Shown in pieces: positions 7,282 through 15,776 of a stretch of 18,628 nucleotides of DNA. The stretch is from the NCBI GenBank assembly GCA_001303665.1, contig LJUF01000090.1, positions 1-18,628 of the forward strand, read 5' to 3'. The translations under genes were made by a program, and so were the position numbers. Source of the stretch: Phycisphaerae bacterium SM23_33. GTDB lineage: Bacteria > Planctomycetota > Phycisphaerae > SM23-33. Under the pieces are notes generated by a model. That model made no database searches. It had not been told where the DNA came from and saw only the letters and a program-made list of their open reading frames with translations. The first letter of the stretch is position 1, and each line of letters begins with the position of its first letter.

Positions 7282-9207
7282 ATGCGGAATTCGTGTACCT
7301 TGATGACGCTGGCCCTTGTCGGCCTGGCCGGGCCGGTCCGCTTGCTCGCGGCCGCCGACGGCAAGACCGTGGACGAGAACCTCCGCCTGGCCCGGGCCTT
7401 CGTCGCCCGCTCCGACCGCTACATGGACTACTCTCAGCTCCGCCCGGGCATGACCGGCTACGGGCTGACGGTCCTGGCCGGGACCAGGATCGAAAAGTTC
7501 GACGCCACCGTCATCAGCGTCCTGCACAACTGGTACCCCCACCAGGCCGTCATCCTCTGCAAGCTGGGCGGCCTGGGCCTGGAGCAGACCGGCATCATCT
7601 CGGGGATGAGCGGCTCGCCGGTGTTCATCAAGGATCCGGCCGACGGGAAGCACAAGCTGATCGGGGCGCTGGCCTATGGCTGGTGGTTCCAGAAGGAGCC
7701 GGTGTGCGGCATCCAGCCGATTGCCCAGATGCTGGCGGTCGAAGGCGTGCCGCTGCCCGGCCGAAAGCCCGCGAAAAAGCAAGCCGCCGCCCGCCCCGCC
7801 GGCACCGAGCTGGATGAGGATTTTGTCCAGGCGGTGCTGAATCCGCGGAAGGTCAGCTTCGCCGCCTTCGGCCTGCCCGAACGCCTGCAGGCCCGGCGGC
7901 CGGCCGGCGACGCCCTGCGCATGGCGCCCCTGCAAACGCCCGTGATGGTCGCCGGCGTCAGCGGCCGAACACTTCAACTCGCCGAAGAGGTCTTCGCCGG
8001 CACGGGCCTGGTGCCCCTCCAGGCAGGCACGGTCGGCCAGACCGAGGCGGCCGCCGCCAAGGACGCCAAGCTCCAGCCCGGCGCGTCCCTGTCCGTGCCC
8101 CTGGTCACCGGCGACGCCGAGTGGAGCGCCATCGGAACCGTCACCGACGTGCTCGGCGACTACGTGCTGGGCTTCGGCCACTCCTTCATGGCCATGGGCG
8201 CGGTGGAGCTGCCGATCGGCCCGGCCTACGTCCACGCCGTGGTTTCCTCATCCCAGCGGAGCTTCAAGCTCGGCTCGACGCTGGGGATCACCGGGGCCGC
8301 GACCACCGACGAGTACACCGGCGTGGGCGGGCGGATCGGCGGAAAGGCCGGCATGGTGCCCATGACCGTCACCGTCCGCTGGGGCCAGGCCGAGCAGAAG
8401 TTCAATTACAGGCTCGCCCGGCACAACTGGCTGACCGCGGCCATGGCCTCCATGATGATGAGGGAGTCTCTCTGGGCCAACCGCGACCTGCCCGACCGGC
8501 ACACCATCGAATACGCCGTGGACATCCAGTTCGAGAAGTACGGCCGATACCGGGCGGCCAACCTGAGCAGCGCCAGCGGCAGCGGGGACGTGGGCAGCGA
8601 CCTGACCCGCCCGCTGGCGGCCATGATGAACGCCCACCTCGGCCAGCCGGTCTTCCCCAAAAGCCTTGACGTGAAAATGACGGTCCGGCGCGTTCAGCAG
8701 ACCGCCGAAATCCTCGGGCTGGACCTGGAGCGCCACGCCTATAAGCCCGGCCAGACCGTCCGGGGGAAGGTCACCCTTCGCCCGTTCCGCGCCCCCCGCA
8801 CGACCGTGGACGTGGCCCTGGAGCTGCCCGAGGACCTGCCCGACGGCAGCTACACGTTGAGGGTCAGCGACGGCGCCGGCCTGCTGCGGAGCCGGCAGGC
8901 CGAGATGCCGCATCGCTTTGAGCCACGCACCGTCGAGCAGCTCTTCCGGGCCGTCCAGGAGGTGGTCGAGCCCAGGATGGACCGGCTATACGTCAGCATG
9001 CAGTTGCCCGGCGGGGGCGTGGCCGTAAAGAAGGACGAGCTGGAGCACCTGCCGGGCAGCTGGGCCGACATCCTCGGCCGCGCCGCCCCCAGGGATACCA
9101 GTCCCTACAAGCGAAGCAAGACCGTTGAGTTCAAGACGCAATACGTGATGGGCGGCTCGGCCTCGGCCGGCTTTACGGTTCAGAAAGAGCCGCACCGCAA
9201 CCACTGA
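7282..9207 (+). CDS. secreted SpoIVB/S55-family serine peptidase-like protein
   Basis: Protein of 641 residues with a signal peptide (about 1-24, 'ALVGLAGPVRLLAAA'). Residues 55-150 hold 'RPGMTGYGLTVLAGTRIEKF' and GMSGSP (108-113), the nucleophile motif of peptidase family S55 (SpoIVB), with Ser110 the likely nucleophile. A second conserved block at 281-345 contains 'LGFGHSF' with His300, the likely general base. The C-terminal part (about 460-570, 'GQTVRGKVTLRPF') looks like a beta-sandwich. In Bacillus SpoIVB the His block precedes the Ser block; here the order is reversed. No PDZ domain is obvious. Start ATG at 7282 has AAGGAG 8 nt upstream. It diverges from the ABC operon and is followed after 64 nt by the propeller gene with no obvious promoter between, so the two are probably co-transcribed. 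The target is unknown. Confidence 0.82.
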   Translation: MRNSCTLMTLALVGLAGPVRLLAAADGKTVDENLRLARAFVARSDRYMDYSQLRPGMTGYGLTVLAGTRIEKFDATVISVLHNWYPHQAVILCKLGGLGLEQTGIISGMSGSPVFIKDPADGKHKLIGALAYGWWFQKEPVCGIQPIAQMLAVEGVPLPGRKPAKKQAAARPAGTELDEDFVQAVLNPRKVSFAAFGLPERLQARRPAGDALRMAPLQTPVMVAGVSGRTLQLAEEVFAGTGLVPLQAGTVGQTEAAAAKDAKLQPGASLSVPLVTGDAEWSAIGTVTDVLGDYVLGFGHSFMAMGAVELPIGPAYVHAVVSSSQRSFKLGSTLGITGAATTDEYTGVGGRIGGKAGMVPMTVTVRWGQAEQKFNYRLARHNWLTAAMASMMMRESLWANRDLPDRHTIEYAVDIQFEKYGRYRAANLSSASGSGDVGSDLTRPLAAMMNAHLGQPVFPKSLDVKMTVRRVQQTAEILGLDLERHAYKPGQTVRGKVTLRPFRAPRTTVDVALELPEDLPDGSYTLRVSDGAGLLRSRQAEMPHRFEPRTVEQLFRAVQEVVEPRMDRLYVSMQLPGGGVAVKKDELEHLPGSWADILGRAAPRDTSPYKRSKTVEFKTQYVMGGSASAGFTVQKEPHRNH

Positions 9208-9271
9208 ACGGGACCAGCGGCGCGGGCCGCGGCAAGGTGAAGCGCCGGAACCTTTGAAAAGGGCGGCAGTG

Positions 9272-10468
9272 ATGGTGAACAGTTCGATCGTAGTTGCAGG
9301 CGTGTTGGCGATGGTGTCGTTGGCGTCGGCCGTCCAGCCGGCGACCTGGTCGCACTCCACGGAGGCGGACTTCACCGCCGGCAAGCTGGACAGGACGGTC
9401 GTGACCAGCCTGGGCGAAGTGCTGCTGGCCCGGGCCGCCGAGGCCCTGCTGGAGCCCCGCGAGGACGTCGGCATGATCTCCGCCGTGGCCGTGGACCCGC
9501 GGGGCAGGCTTTACGTGGCCGCCGCCCCGGGCGCGAAGATCTACCGCCTGGAGAAGAAAAAGCTGGTGGAGTTCACCAAGCTGCCGGGGGTGCTGGTGCG
9601 TTACCTGGCCTTTGAGAACGGCACGCTCATCGCCGGAACCTGCGGCAAGGAGGCGGGGCTGTACCGCATCGACGCCAAGGGCAAGGTCGAGCCGCTGTGG
9701 ACCGATAAGGAAGTGACCTACGTCTGGTCCGTGGCCGCGGGCCCGCGCGGCTCGTACTACGTGGCCACCGGCGCCAAAGGCAAGGTGTATCACGTCCAGC
9801 CCAGCGGCAAGGCCAGCGTCATCTACGATAGTGACGACGAGAACATCCTGTCCCTGGCCATCGGGCCCACCGGGCTGCTGTACGCCGGCACCGGCGAGAA
9901 CGGGCTGATCGTCGAGATCGAGCCGGCCCGCAAGACCGGCCGGGTGCTCTACGATGCACCGGAGGCGGAGATTTCCGCCATGGTCGTGGCCCCTGACGGG
10001 GTGATCTACGCGGGCACGTCGGATTCGACCAAGGCCGGCGCCACCGGCGAAGTGCCCTCCCAGCAGGAGAAAGGCGCCCCGGAGGGGGCCACCAGGCCGG
10101 GGCCGCCGACACAGCCCGCCGGCAAAGCCAAGCCGCCCGAGGAAGACCAGGAAAAGAAGCCGACCACTGCCCCGAAGCTGGGAGAAAAGCCCGAGGCGGA
10201 ATCTCCGGCCACCGCCCCGGTCCAGCCGGCCGCAGAGGCCGCCCGGCCCGTCGCCACCCAGCCGGAACCCACCACCGAGCCGAGTGCCGAGGAGACCGGA
10301 GAGGTCCCTCCGGAGGGGCTGACCCAACAGCTCCCGGCGGCGCCCGGGCAGGGCCCCGACCAGCAGAAGCCCCAGCCCAGGCAGGTCGTTGCTACGCCGC
10401 CCCGGCCCGGGCCTCCGGTGCGGCCGCCGCGGCCGACAGGGGCGCCCCGGTGGCGATCCTGGGCATGA
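9272..10468 (+). CDS. secreted beta-propeller protein, N-terminal part (frameshifted gene)
   Basis: This frame encodes a signal peptide (about 1-20, ending 'SLASA') and then about four propeller blades (residues 65-250). Each blade has a strand pair like 'AVDPRGRLYVAAAPGAKIYR', 'AAGPRGSYYVATGAKGKVYH', 'AIGPTGLLYAGTGENGLIVE' or 'VAPDGVIYAGTS'. A Pro/Ala/Thr/Glu-rich linker of about 130 residues follows. The frame then drifts into low-quality sequence ('PPRPTGAPRWRSWA') and stops, while the rest of the propeller continues in the frame of the next entry. The two frames overlap by 19 nt. Start: a TTG at 9254 is possible, but the ATG at 9272 has AAAAGGG 8 nt upstream and gives a clean signal peptide. 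Function unknown, perhaps binding or scaffolding outside the inner membrane. Likely one gene of about 780 codons with the next entry. Confidence 0.75.
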   Translation: MVNSSIVVAGVLAMVSLASAVQPATWSHSTEADFTAGKLDRTVVTSLGEVLLARAAEALLEPREDVGMISAVAVDPRGRLYVAAAPGAKIYRLEKKKLVEFTKLPGVLVRYLAFENGTLIAGTCGKEAGLYRIDAKGKVEPLWTDKEVTYVWSVAAGPRGSYYVATGAKGKVYHVQPSGKASVIYDSDDENILSLAIGPTGLLYAGTGENGLIVEIEPARKTGRVLYDAPEAEISAMVVAPDGVIYAGTSDSTKAGATGEVPSQQEKGAPEGATRPGPPTQPAGKAKPPEEDQEKKPTTAPKLGEKPEAESPATAPVQPAAEAARPVATQPEPTTEPSAEETGEVPPEGLTQQLPAAPGQGPDQQKPQPRQVVATPPRPGPPVRPPRPTGAPRWRSWA

Positions 10469-11601
10469 CCTTCGACGAGGGCGTGGTCATGCTCGGCACC
10501 GGGCACGGGGGGCAGATCTTCGCCGTGGACGTGGACAAGGGACGGATCAGCATGGTCGTCAAGCTGGATCCCAAGGACGTCACCGCCATGGTCGGCGACG
10601 GCAAGGGAAAGCTGTACGTGGGCACGGCCGACCAGGCGGCCGTTTACGCGCTGGGCGCCGGGCTGGCCAAGAAAGGCACGCTGGTGTCCAAGGCGCTGGA
10701 CGCCGGGCAGATTGCCGCCTGGGGCACGGTGGACGTCCGGGCGGACGTTCCGGCCGGCTGCTCGGCCAGCATCGCGACCCGCAGTGGGAACGCGGCCAAG
10801 CCGGATGACAAGACCTGGTCCTCCTGGTCGCGCGAGACGCCCGTGGCCGAGGGCTGGGCCAGGGTCGCCGCGCCCGCCGGGCGGTTCCTGCAATATCGCC
10901 TGACCCTGAGCGGCAACAGCAAGGCTACCCCGGCCGTGGACCAGGTCCAACTGGTGTATCAGGTCAAGAATCTCCCGCCGGTGGTAAAGGCCGTGATGGT
11001 GACTCCCAGCGGCCCGCCAGGACGCGAGCCCGAAAAGGGCAGCAGCGAGCTGAAATTCCGGATGGTCCGGATCCAGGCCGAGGACCCCAACGGCGACCCG
11101 CTTCGATACGCGGTGTATTTCCGCCGCCTGGGCAACGAGCGATGGATTGAGCTGACCAAGAAGCTCACCAAGCCTGAGTACGCCTGGGACACCACGGGCG
11201 TGGCCGACGGGGTCTACGAGGTCCGCGTGGTGGCGGCCGACGCGCCGGCCAACCCGCCGGCCAGCGCCCTGGAGGCGGCGAGGATCTCCCGCCCGGGGGT
11301 GGTGGACAACGCCCCGCCGACGGTGACCGGCCTGGCGGCCAAGCCCGGCAAGGGCAATGCCACCCTCAGCGGCACGGTCACCGACGCCGTCAGCCGGGTC
11401 GTCCAGATCGAGTATTCGGTTGACACCAACGACGAGTGGATCGCCGTGCTGCCCAAGGACGGCATGTGCGATTCCCAGAAGGAAAGCTTTTCGCTGACCG
11501 TTCCCGACCTGGAACCGGGCACCCACCGCTTGGCCGTCCGGGCGATCGACGAATACAAGAACGCCGGCTACGACTCGGTGGAAGTGACCGTCGAGAAGTA
11601 G
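10450..11601 (+). CDS. beta-propeller / fibronectin-like protein, C-terminal part (frameshifted gene)
   Basis: This frame continues the propeller ('MLGTGHGGQIFAVD', 'GKLYVGTADQAAVYAL', residues about 1-75). A jelly-roll-like segment follows (about 90-167, 'SASIATRSGN', 'RFLQYRLTLSGNSKATPAV'), then two fibronectin-III-like domains ('IQAEDPNGDPLRYAVYFRR', 'VVDNAPPTVTG', 'HRLAVRAIDEYKN', about 170-383). The first codon listed is a GTG with no convincing ribosome site, and there is no signal peptide although the domains are of extracellular type. It is therefore better read as the second half of the preceding gene, joined by restoring one base near 10385-10395. Codon third-position GC in this frame becomes high from about 10390 onward. 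Ends with TAG at 11599-11601. Confidence 0.75.
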   Translation: MAILGMTFDEGVVMLGTGHGGQIFAVDVDKGRISMVVKLDPKDVTAMVGDGKGKLYVGTADQAAVYALGAGLAKKGTLVSKALDAGQIAAWGTVDVRADVPAGCSASIATRSGNAAKPDDKTWSSWSRETPVAEGWARVAAPAGRFLQYRLTLSGNSKATPAVDQVQLVYQVKNLPPVVKAVMVTPSGPPGREPEKGSSELKFRMVRIQAEDPNGDPLRYAVYFRRLGNERWIELTKKLTKPEYAWDTTGVADGVYEVRVVAADAPANPPASALEAARISRPGVVDNAPPTVTGLAAKPGKGNATLSGTVTDAVSRVVQIEYSVDTNDEWIAVLPKDGMCDSQKESFSLTVPDLEPGTHRLAVRAIDEYKNAGYDSVEVTVEK

Positions 11602-11664
11602 CCCGCGGCCGGGAGCCGGGCATCGGCCACAGCGACTGGGCGGGTCCATGGCTGCTCGTCCAAG

Positions 11665-11686
11665 CCCACGGACTGCCGTCCGTGGG
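11665..11686. repeat. REP-like extragenic palindrome 1
   Basis: A perfect inverted repeat: CCCACGGAC, loop TGCC, GTCCGTGGG (9-bp stem, 4-nt loop). It lies between the propeller gene and icd. A related copy lies on the other side of icd (12974-12999). There is no T-tract, so it is not a classical terminator. Confidence 0.7.
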
Positions 11687-11715
11687 TCCGCTACCTGACG
11701 TGCGCGATCCCGACC

Positions 11716-11744
11716 TTGACGCTCCGCGGGCGTGCCGCTACCAT
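11716..11744 (+). promoter_or_regulatory. sigma-70-like promoter of icd
   Basis: TTGACG (11716-11721, 5/6 match), exactly 17 nt, then TACCAT (11739-11744, 4/6). Predicted transcription start near 11751, giving a leader of about 48 nt before the ATG at 11799. The spacer holds most of an imperfect GC-rich palindrome (11719-11733). Confidence 0.55.
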
Positions 11745-11798
11745 CCCACTTCCCTTGTTGGAAGCCCCAATGAGAATGAAGGGAGGTCAGCGGCAGGC

Positions 11799-12920
<1,122 letters not shown>

Positions 12921-12973
12921 GCACGAGGCACCAGGGGCGGAAGGCGGGGGTGCAAGTCAGATTCTCCTGATCC

Positions 12974-12999
12974 AGCCCACGGACAGCCGTCGGTGGGCT
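12974..12999. repeat. REP-like extragenic palindrome 2, possible icd terminator
   Basis: AGCCCACGGAC, loop AGCC, GTCGGTGGGCT: an 11-bp stem with one G-G mismatch. Its core CCCACGGAC...GCC is the same as in palindrome 1 (11665-11686). A TTTTGTT run begins 10 nt downstream (13010-13016), so it may also weaken or end transcription from icd. Confidence 0.6.
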
Positions 13000-13011
13000 C
13001 TTGGCACGCTT

Positions 13012-13038
13012 TTGTTCTCACGGCAGCGCAGGTACCAT
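13012..13038 (+). promoter_or_regulatory. weak promoter candidate for lpxK
   Basis: TTGTTC (13012-13017), 15 nt, then TACCAT (13033-13038), the same -10 as the icd candidate. The -35 and spacing are poor. If used, transcription would start near 13045, only about 6 nt before the lpxK ATG. Confidence 0.3.
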
Positions 13039-13050
13039 GTTCCCGAAGTG

Positions 13051-14088
13051 ATGGACCAGCGACGCGCTATCGAGATCATGAGCGGGGGGCGGGGCGGGCT
13101 CGGCGCGGGGCTGTTGCGCGCCGCCACATGGGCGCTGTCCAAGCCTTACGCGTGCCTGGTGCGGCTGCGGCGGTGGCTGTACGGCGTCGGCGTGTTCAGC
13201 CCGCACCAGGCGCCGGCCCCGGTCATCTCCATCGGCAACATCACCACCGGCGGGACGGGCAAGACGCCCATGGTGGCGTGGGTGGTCGAATGGCTCAAGG
13301 CCGCGGGCATGAGCCCGGCCATCCTCACCCGCGGCTACAAGGCCCGCCAGGGCAAGTCGGATGAGGCCGAGATGCTGTGGAAGCTCACCGCTGCGCCCGT
13401 GGTGGCTGACGCGGACCGCGTCGGCTCCGCCCGCGCCGCCGTGGAGGCCGGTGCCGACGTGCTGGTGCTGGACGACGGCTTTCAGCACCGCCGGCTCAAG
13501 CGCGACCTGGACATCGTCCTCATCGACGCAACCAACCCCTTCGGCTTCGGCCACTGCCTGCCCCGGGGGCTGCTGCGCGAGCCGCTGTCGGCCCTGCGCG
13601 AGGCCGACGCCATCGTCATCACGCGGTCGGACATGATCGCTCCGGCCGAGCTGGAGGCCTTGAGCGCCTGCCTGGCGGAACTGGCGCCGCAGGCGTCGCT
13701 GCACCGCGCCGGCCACGCGCCCACGGCGGTGGTGGTGGAGGCCGGCCGGCACCTGCCGCCGCGGCACCTGGAGGGCAGGAAGATCGTGGCCTTTTGCGGC
13801 ATCGGCAATCCGGAAGCCTTTTTCGCCTGCCTCGAGGGCCTCCACGCCGAGCTGGCCGAGCGGATTGCCTTCGACGACCACGTGGCCTACGGCCAGCCGG
13901 AGCTGGCCCGTATCCGCCAGGCGGCCGAGGCCAGCGGGGCCCAGGCCCTGGTGACCACCGCCAAGGACCGCGTCAAGCTCGTTCGCCCGGACCTGCCGGC
14001 GCCGCTGTGGACGCTGAAGGTCGAGATTTGCATCACGGACGGACGAGAGGTGCTGCTGGACAGGATTCGCGGCGCCGTGCGCCGGTGA
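13051..14088 (+). CDS. lpxK: tetraacyldisaccharide 4'-kinase (lipid A biosynthesis)
   Basis: Inner-membrane kinase of 345 residues that phosphorylates the 4' position of the lipid A disaccharide precursor (lipid IVA formation). Seen: an N-terminal hydrophobic/amphipathic membrane-binding segment (about 20-50, 'KPYACLVRLRRWLYGVG'); P-loop 'ISIGNITTGGTGKTP' (59-73); 'TRGYKAR' (93-99) with Asp104-Glu105 after it; 'DDGFQHRRLKRDLDIVLID' (141-159); 'FDDHVAY' (274-280), whose His277 matches the catalytic His of LpxK; and 'TTAKDRVK' (302-309). Length is close to E. coli LpxK (328). Start: the frame is open from a TTG at 13012; ATG 13051 gives the expected distance to the P-loop. No Shine-Dalgarno is visible for it; ATG 13078 is an alternative. 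Its presence implies a lipid A-containing outer membrane. Confidence 0.93.
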   Translation: MDQRRAIEIMSGGRGGLGAGLLRAATWALSKPYACLVRLRRWLYGVGVFSPHQAPAPVISIGNITTGGTGKTPMVAWVVEWLKAAGMSPAILTRGYKARQGKSDEAEMLWKLTAAPVVADADRVGSARAAVEAGADVLVLDDGFQHRRLKRDLDIVLIDATNPFGFGHCLPRGLLREPLSALREADAIVITRSDMIAPAELEALSACLAELAPQASLHRAGHAPTAVVVEAGRHLPPRHLEGRKIVAFCGIGNPEAFFACLEGLHAELAERIAFDDHVAYGQPELARIRQAAEASGAQALVTTAKDRVKLVRPDLPAPLWTLKVEICITDGREVLLDRIRGAVRR

Positions 14089-14221
14089 ACTGACGGAAAG
14101 CAACGGCCGCCGCAGTTTCATCTCGGGCATCCCTTCCCGGGGCCCACGCCTGGAAAGAGGCCGGCGCCGCCTGGAATCAAGGTGTGCGACCGGCGTTTTT
14201 CGACCGCCCCTACCGGTGGTG

Positions 14222-14250
14222 TTGCAACCGCCTGGCAGCGCCTATAGAAT
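14222..14250 (+). promoter_or_regulatory. sigma-70-like promoter of the heptose operon, leaderless arrangement
   Basis: TTGCAA (14222-14227, 4/6), 17 nt, TAGAAT (14245-14250, 5/6). The ATG of hldE is at 14257, 6 nt after the -10, so the first transcribed base would be at or next to the A of the start codon. The 168 nt between lpxK and hldE otherwise show no gene and no convincing terminator. Confidence 0.55.
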
Positions 14251-14256
14251 CCGGCC

Positions 14257-15735
14257 ATGCAGCGGCTCATGGAAGTTCTGGATAAGCTGGGCCGGCCCAA
14301 GGTGGCGCTGGTGGGGGACTTTATGCTGGATCACTACCTGTACGGCGATTCCGAGCGGATTAGCCCCGAGGCCCCCGTGCCCATCCTGGAGGTGGTCAAC
14401 CGGGAGAGCCGGCCGGGCGGGGCCGCCAGCGTGGCCGTCAACATCCTGGCCCTGGGCGGAAAGGTCGCCTGCGTGGGCATTGTCGGGCAGGACGCCGCCG
14501 GGGAGGAGCTGCTGGCGATCCTGGCCTCCGCGGGGGCGGAGATTTCCTCGTTGATTCGGCTTCCCGGCCGGCCGACGACGGTGAAGGAGCGGCTGATCGG
14601 TCTGGCCCAGCACCGGCACCGGCAGCAGATGCTGCGCGTGGACCAAGAGGCGCGGGGGGCGGTGCCCAAGGAGGTGCTGGGCACGGTGCGGACCTTGCTG
14701 CGGTCGGCGATACGCGATTGTCAGTGCCTGGCCCTGGAGGATCACGACAAGGGCCTGTTCAGCGACGCCGCCACGCCGCAGTGGATTGCCGACGCCCGCT
14801 CGGCCGGGGTGCCGGTGGTGGTGGACCCGGCCCGGGTGAGCGATTACCGGCGATACCGCGGGGCGACGATGCTGACGCCCAACCGGTTCGAGGCAGCCTT
14901 GGCCAGCGGCATCCAGATTACCGACGAGGAGTCGCTGGCCCGCTGCGCCCAGCGGCTGGTGACCGCCGCCGATGCCGAGGCCGTGGTCATCACCCTGGAC
15001 AAGGAAGGCGCCTACCTGGCTCGGCGCGGCGAAAGGGGCACCCACATCCGCACCCGTCAGCGGACCGTCTACGACGTGACCGGGGCCGGCGACGCCGTGT
15101 TGGCCATGCTGGCCGTGGCCATCGGCGGCGGCTGCGACTGGGAACAGGCCGTCGCCCTGGCCAACCTCGCCGGCGGGCTGGAGGTCGAGCGCTTCGGCGT
15201 CGTCCCCGTCAGCCGGGATGAGATCGTGGACTCGCTCCGCGGGATCGTCGGGCTGCGCAGCGGCAAGGTGGTTTTGCGCGAGCGTCTGGCCGAGGAGGTG
15301 GCCCGGCGGCGGGCCGCCGGGGAGACCGTTGTCTTCACCAACGGCTGCTTCGACCTGCTGCACATGGGGCACGTGCGATACCTGCAGCGGGGGCGGGAGC
15401 AGGGCTCCTGCCTGATCGTCGCCATCAATTCCGACGACAGCGCCCGGCGGCTCAAGGGTCCCGGCCGCCCGGTCATCGGGCAGAACGAGCGGGCCGAGAT
15501 GCTCGCCGCCCTGGAGTGCGTCGATTACGTCACCATCTTTGAAGAGGACACCCCCGAGCCGCTGCTGAAGCTGCTCCGCCCTGACGTCCTGGTCAAGGGC
15601 GGCAGCACCGGCGAGATCGTCGGCCAGCAATTCGTCGAGGGCTGCGGCGGGAAGGTCATGAAGATGGACCTCGTCGAGGGGCTGAGCACGACGGAGATCA
15701 TCAACCGCATCCTGAGCAACCGGGACGAAAAGTAA
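14257..15735 (+). CDS. hldE: bifunctional D-glycero-beta-D-manno-heptose-7-phosphate kinase / 1-phosphate adenylyltransferase
   Basis: Cytoplasmic enzyme of 492 residues for two steps of ADP-heptose synthesis (LPS inner core). Kinase domain (about 1-330, ribokinase/PfkB fold): 'GDFMLDHYLYGDSERISPEA' (20-39), 'PGGAASVAVN' (53-62), 'TPNRFEA' (207-213) and 'DVTGAGDA' (273-280) with catalytic base Asp279. Nucleotidyltransferase domain (about 345-492): 'FTNGCFDLLHMGH' (360-372) with the HxGH motif, 'NSDDSARRLKG' (401-411), 'LVKGG' (435-439) and 'GLSTTEII' (465-472). The domain order and length match E. coli HldE (477). After KGG the loop is about two residues shorter than in E. coli. ATG 14257 has no Shine-Dalgarno; ATG 14269 is in frame but also lacks one. 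The promoter right upstream suggests a leaderless message. gmhA follows after 41 nt. Confidence 0.94.
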   Translation: MQRLMEVLDKLGRPKVALVGDFMLDHYLYGDSERISPEAPVPILEVVNRESRPGGAASVAVNILALGGKVACVGIVGQDAAGEELLAILASAGAEISSLIRLPGRPTTVKERLIGLAQHRHRQQMLRVDQEARGAVPKEVLGTVRTLLRSAIRDCQCLALEDHDKGLFSDAATPQWIADARSAGVPVVVDPARVSDYRRYRGATMLTPNRFEAALASGIQITDEESLARCAQRLVTAADAEAVVITLDKEGAYLARRGERGTHIRTRQRTVYDVTGAGDAVLAMLAVAIGGGCDWEQAVALANLAGGLEVERFGVVPVSRDEIVDSLRGIVGLRSGKVVLRERLAEEVARRRAAGETVVFTNGCFDLLHMGHVRYLQRGREQGSCLIVAINSDDSARRLKGPGRPVIGQNERAEMLAALECVDYVTIFEEDTPEPLLKLLRPDVLVKGGSTGEIVGQQFVEGCGGKVMKMDLVEGLSTTEIINRILSNRDEK

Positions 15736-15776
15736 CCTCCGTTGGCGGCTGCGGTGGCGCGTTTGGGAGAGAGCCC

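Noticed and set aside
7150..8235. Open frame on the minus strand overlapping the S55 peptidase gene
   Set aside because: Composition (His/Gly/Asp/Gln-rich) is typical of a reverse-frame shadow. The plus-strand protein has recognised motifs and a signal peptide.
9173..11649. Long minus-strand frames opposite the propeller gene
   Set aside because: Low-complexity Gly/Arg/His-rich translations without domains; the plus strand explains the region despite its frameshift.
14159..14200. Possible rho-independent terminator after lpxK (GCCGG ... CCGGC followed by GTTTTT)
   Set aside because: The stem is only 5 bp with a loop of over 20 nt, too weak to support.
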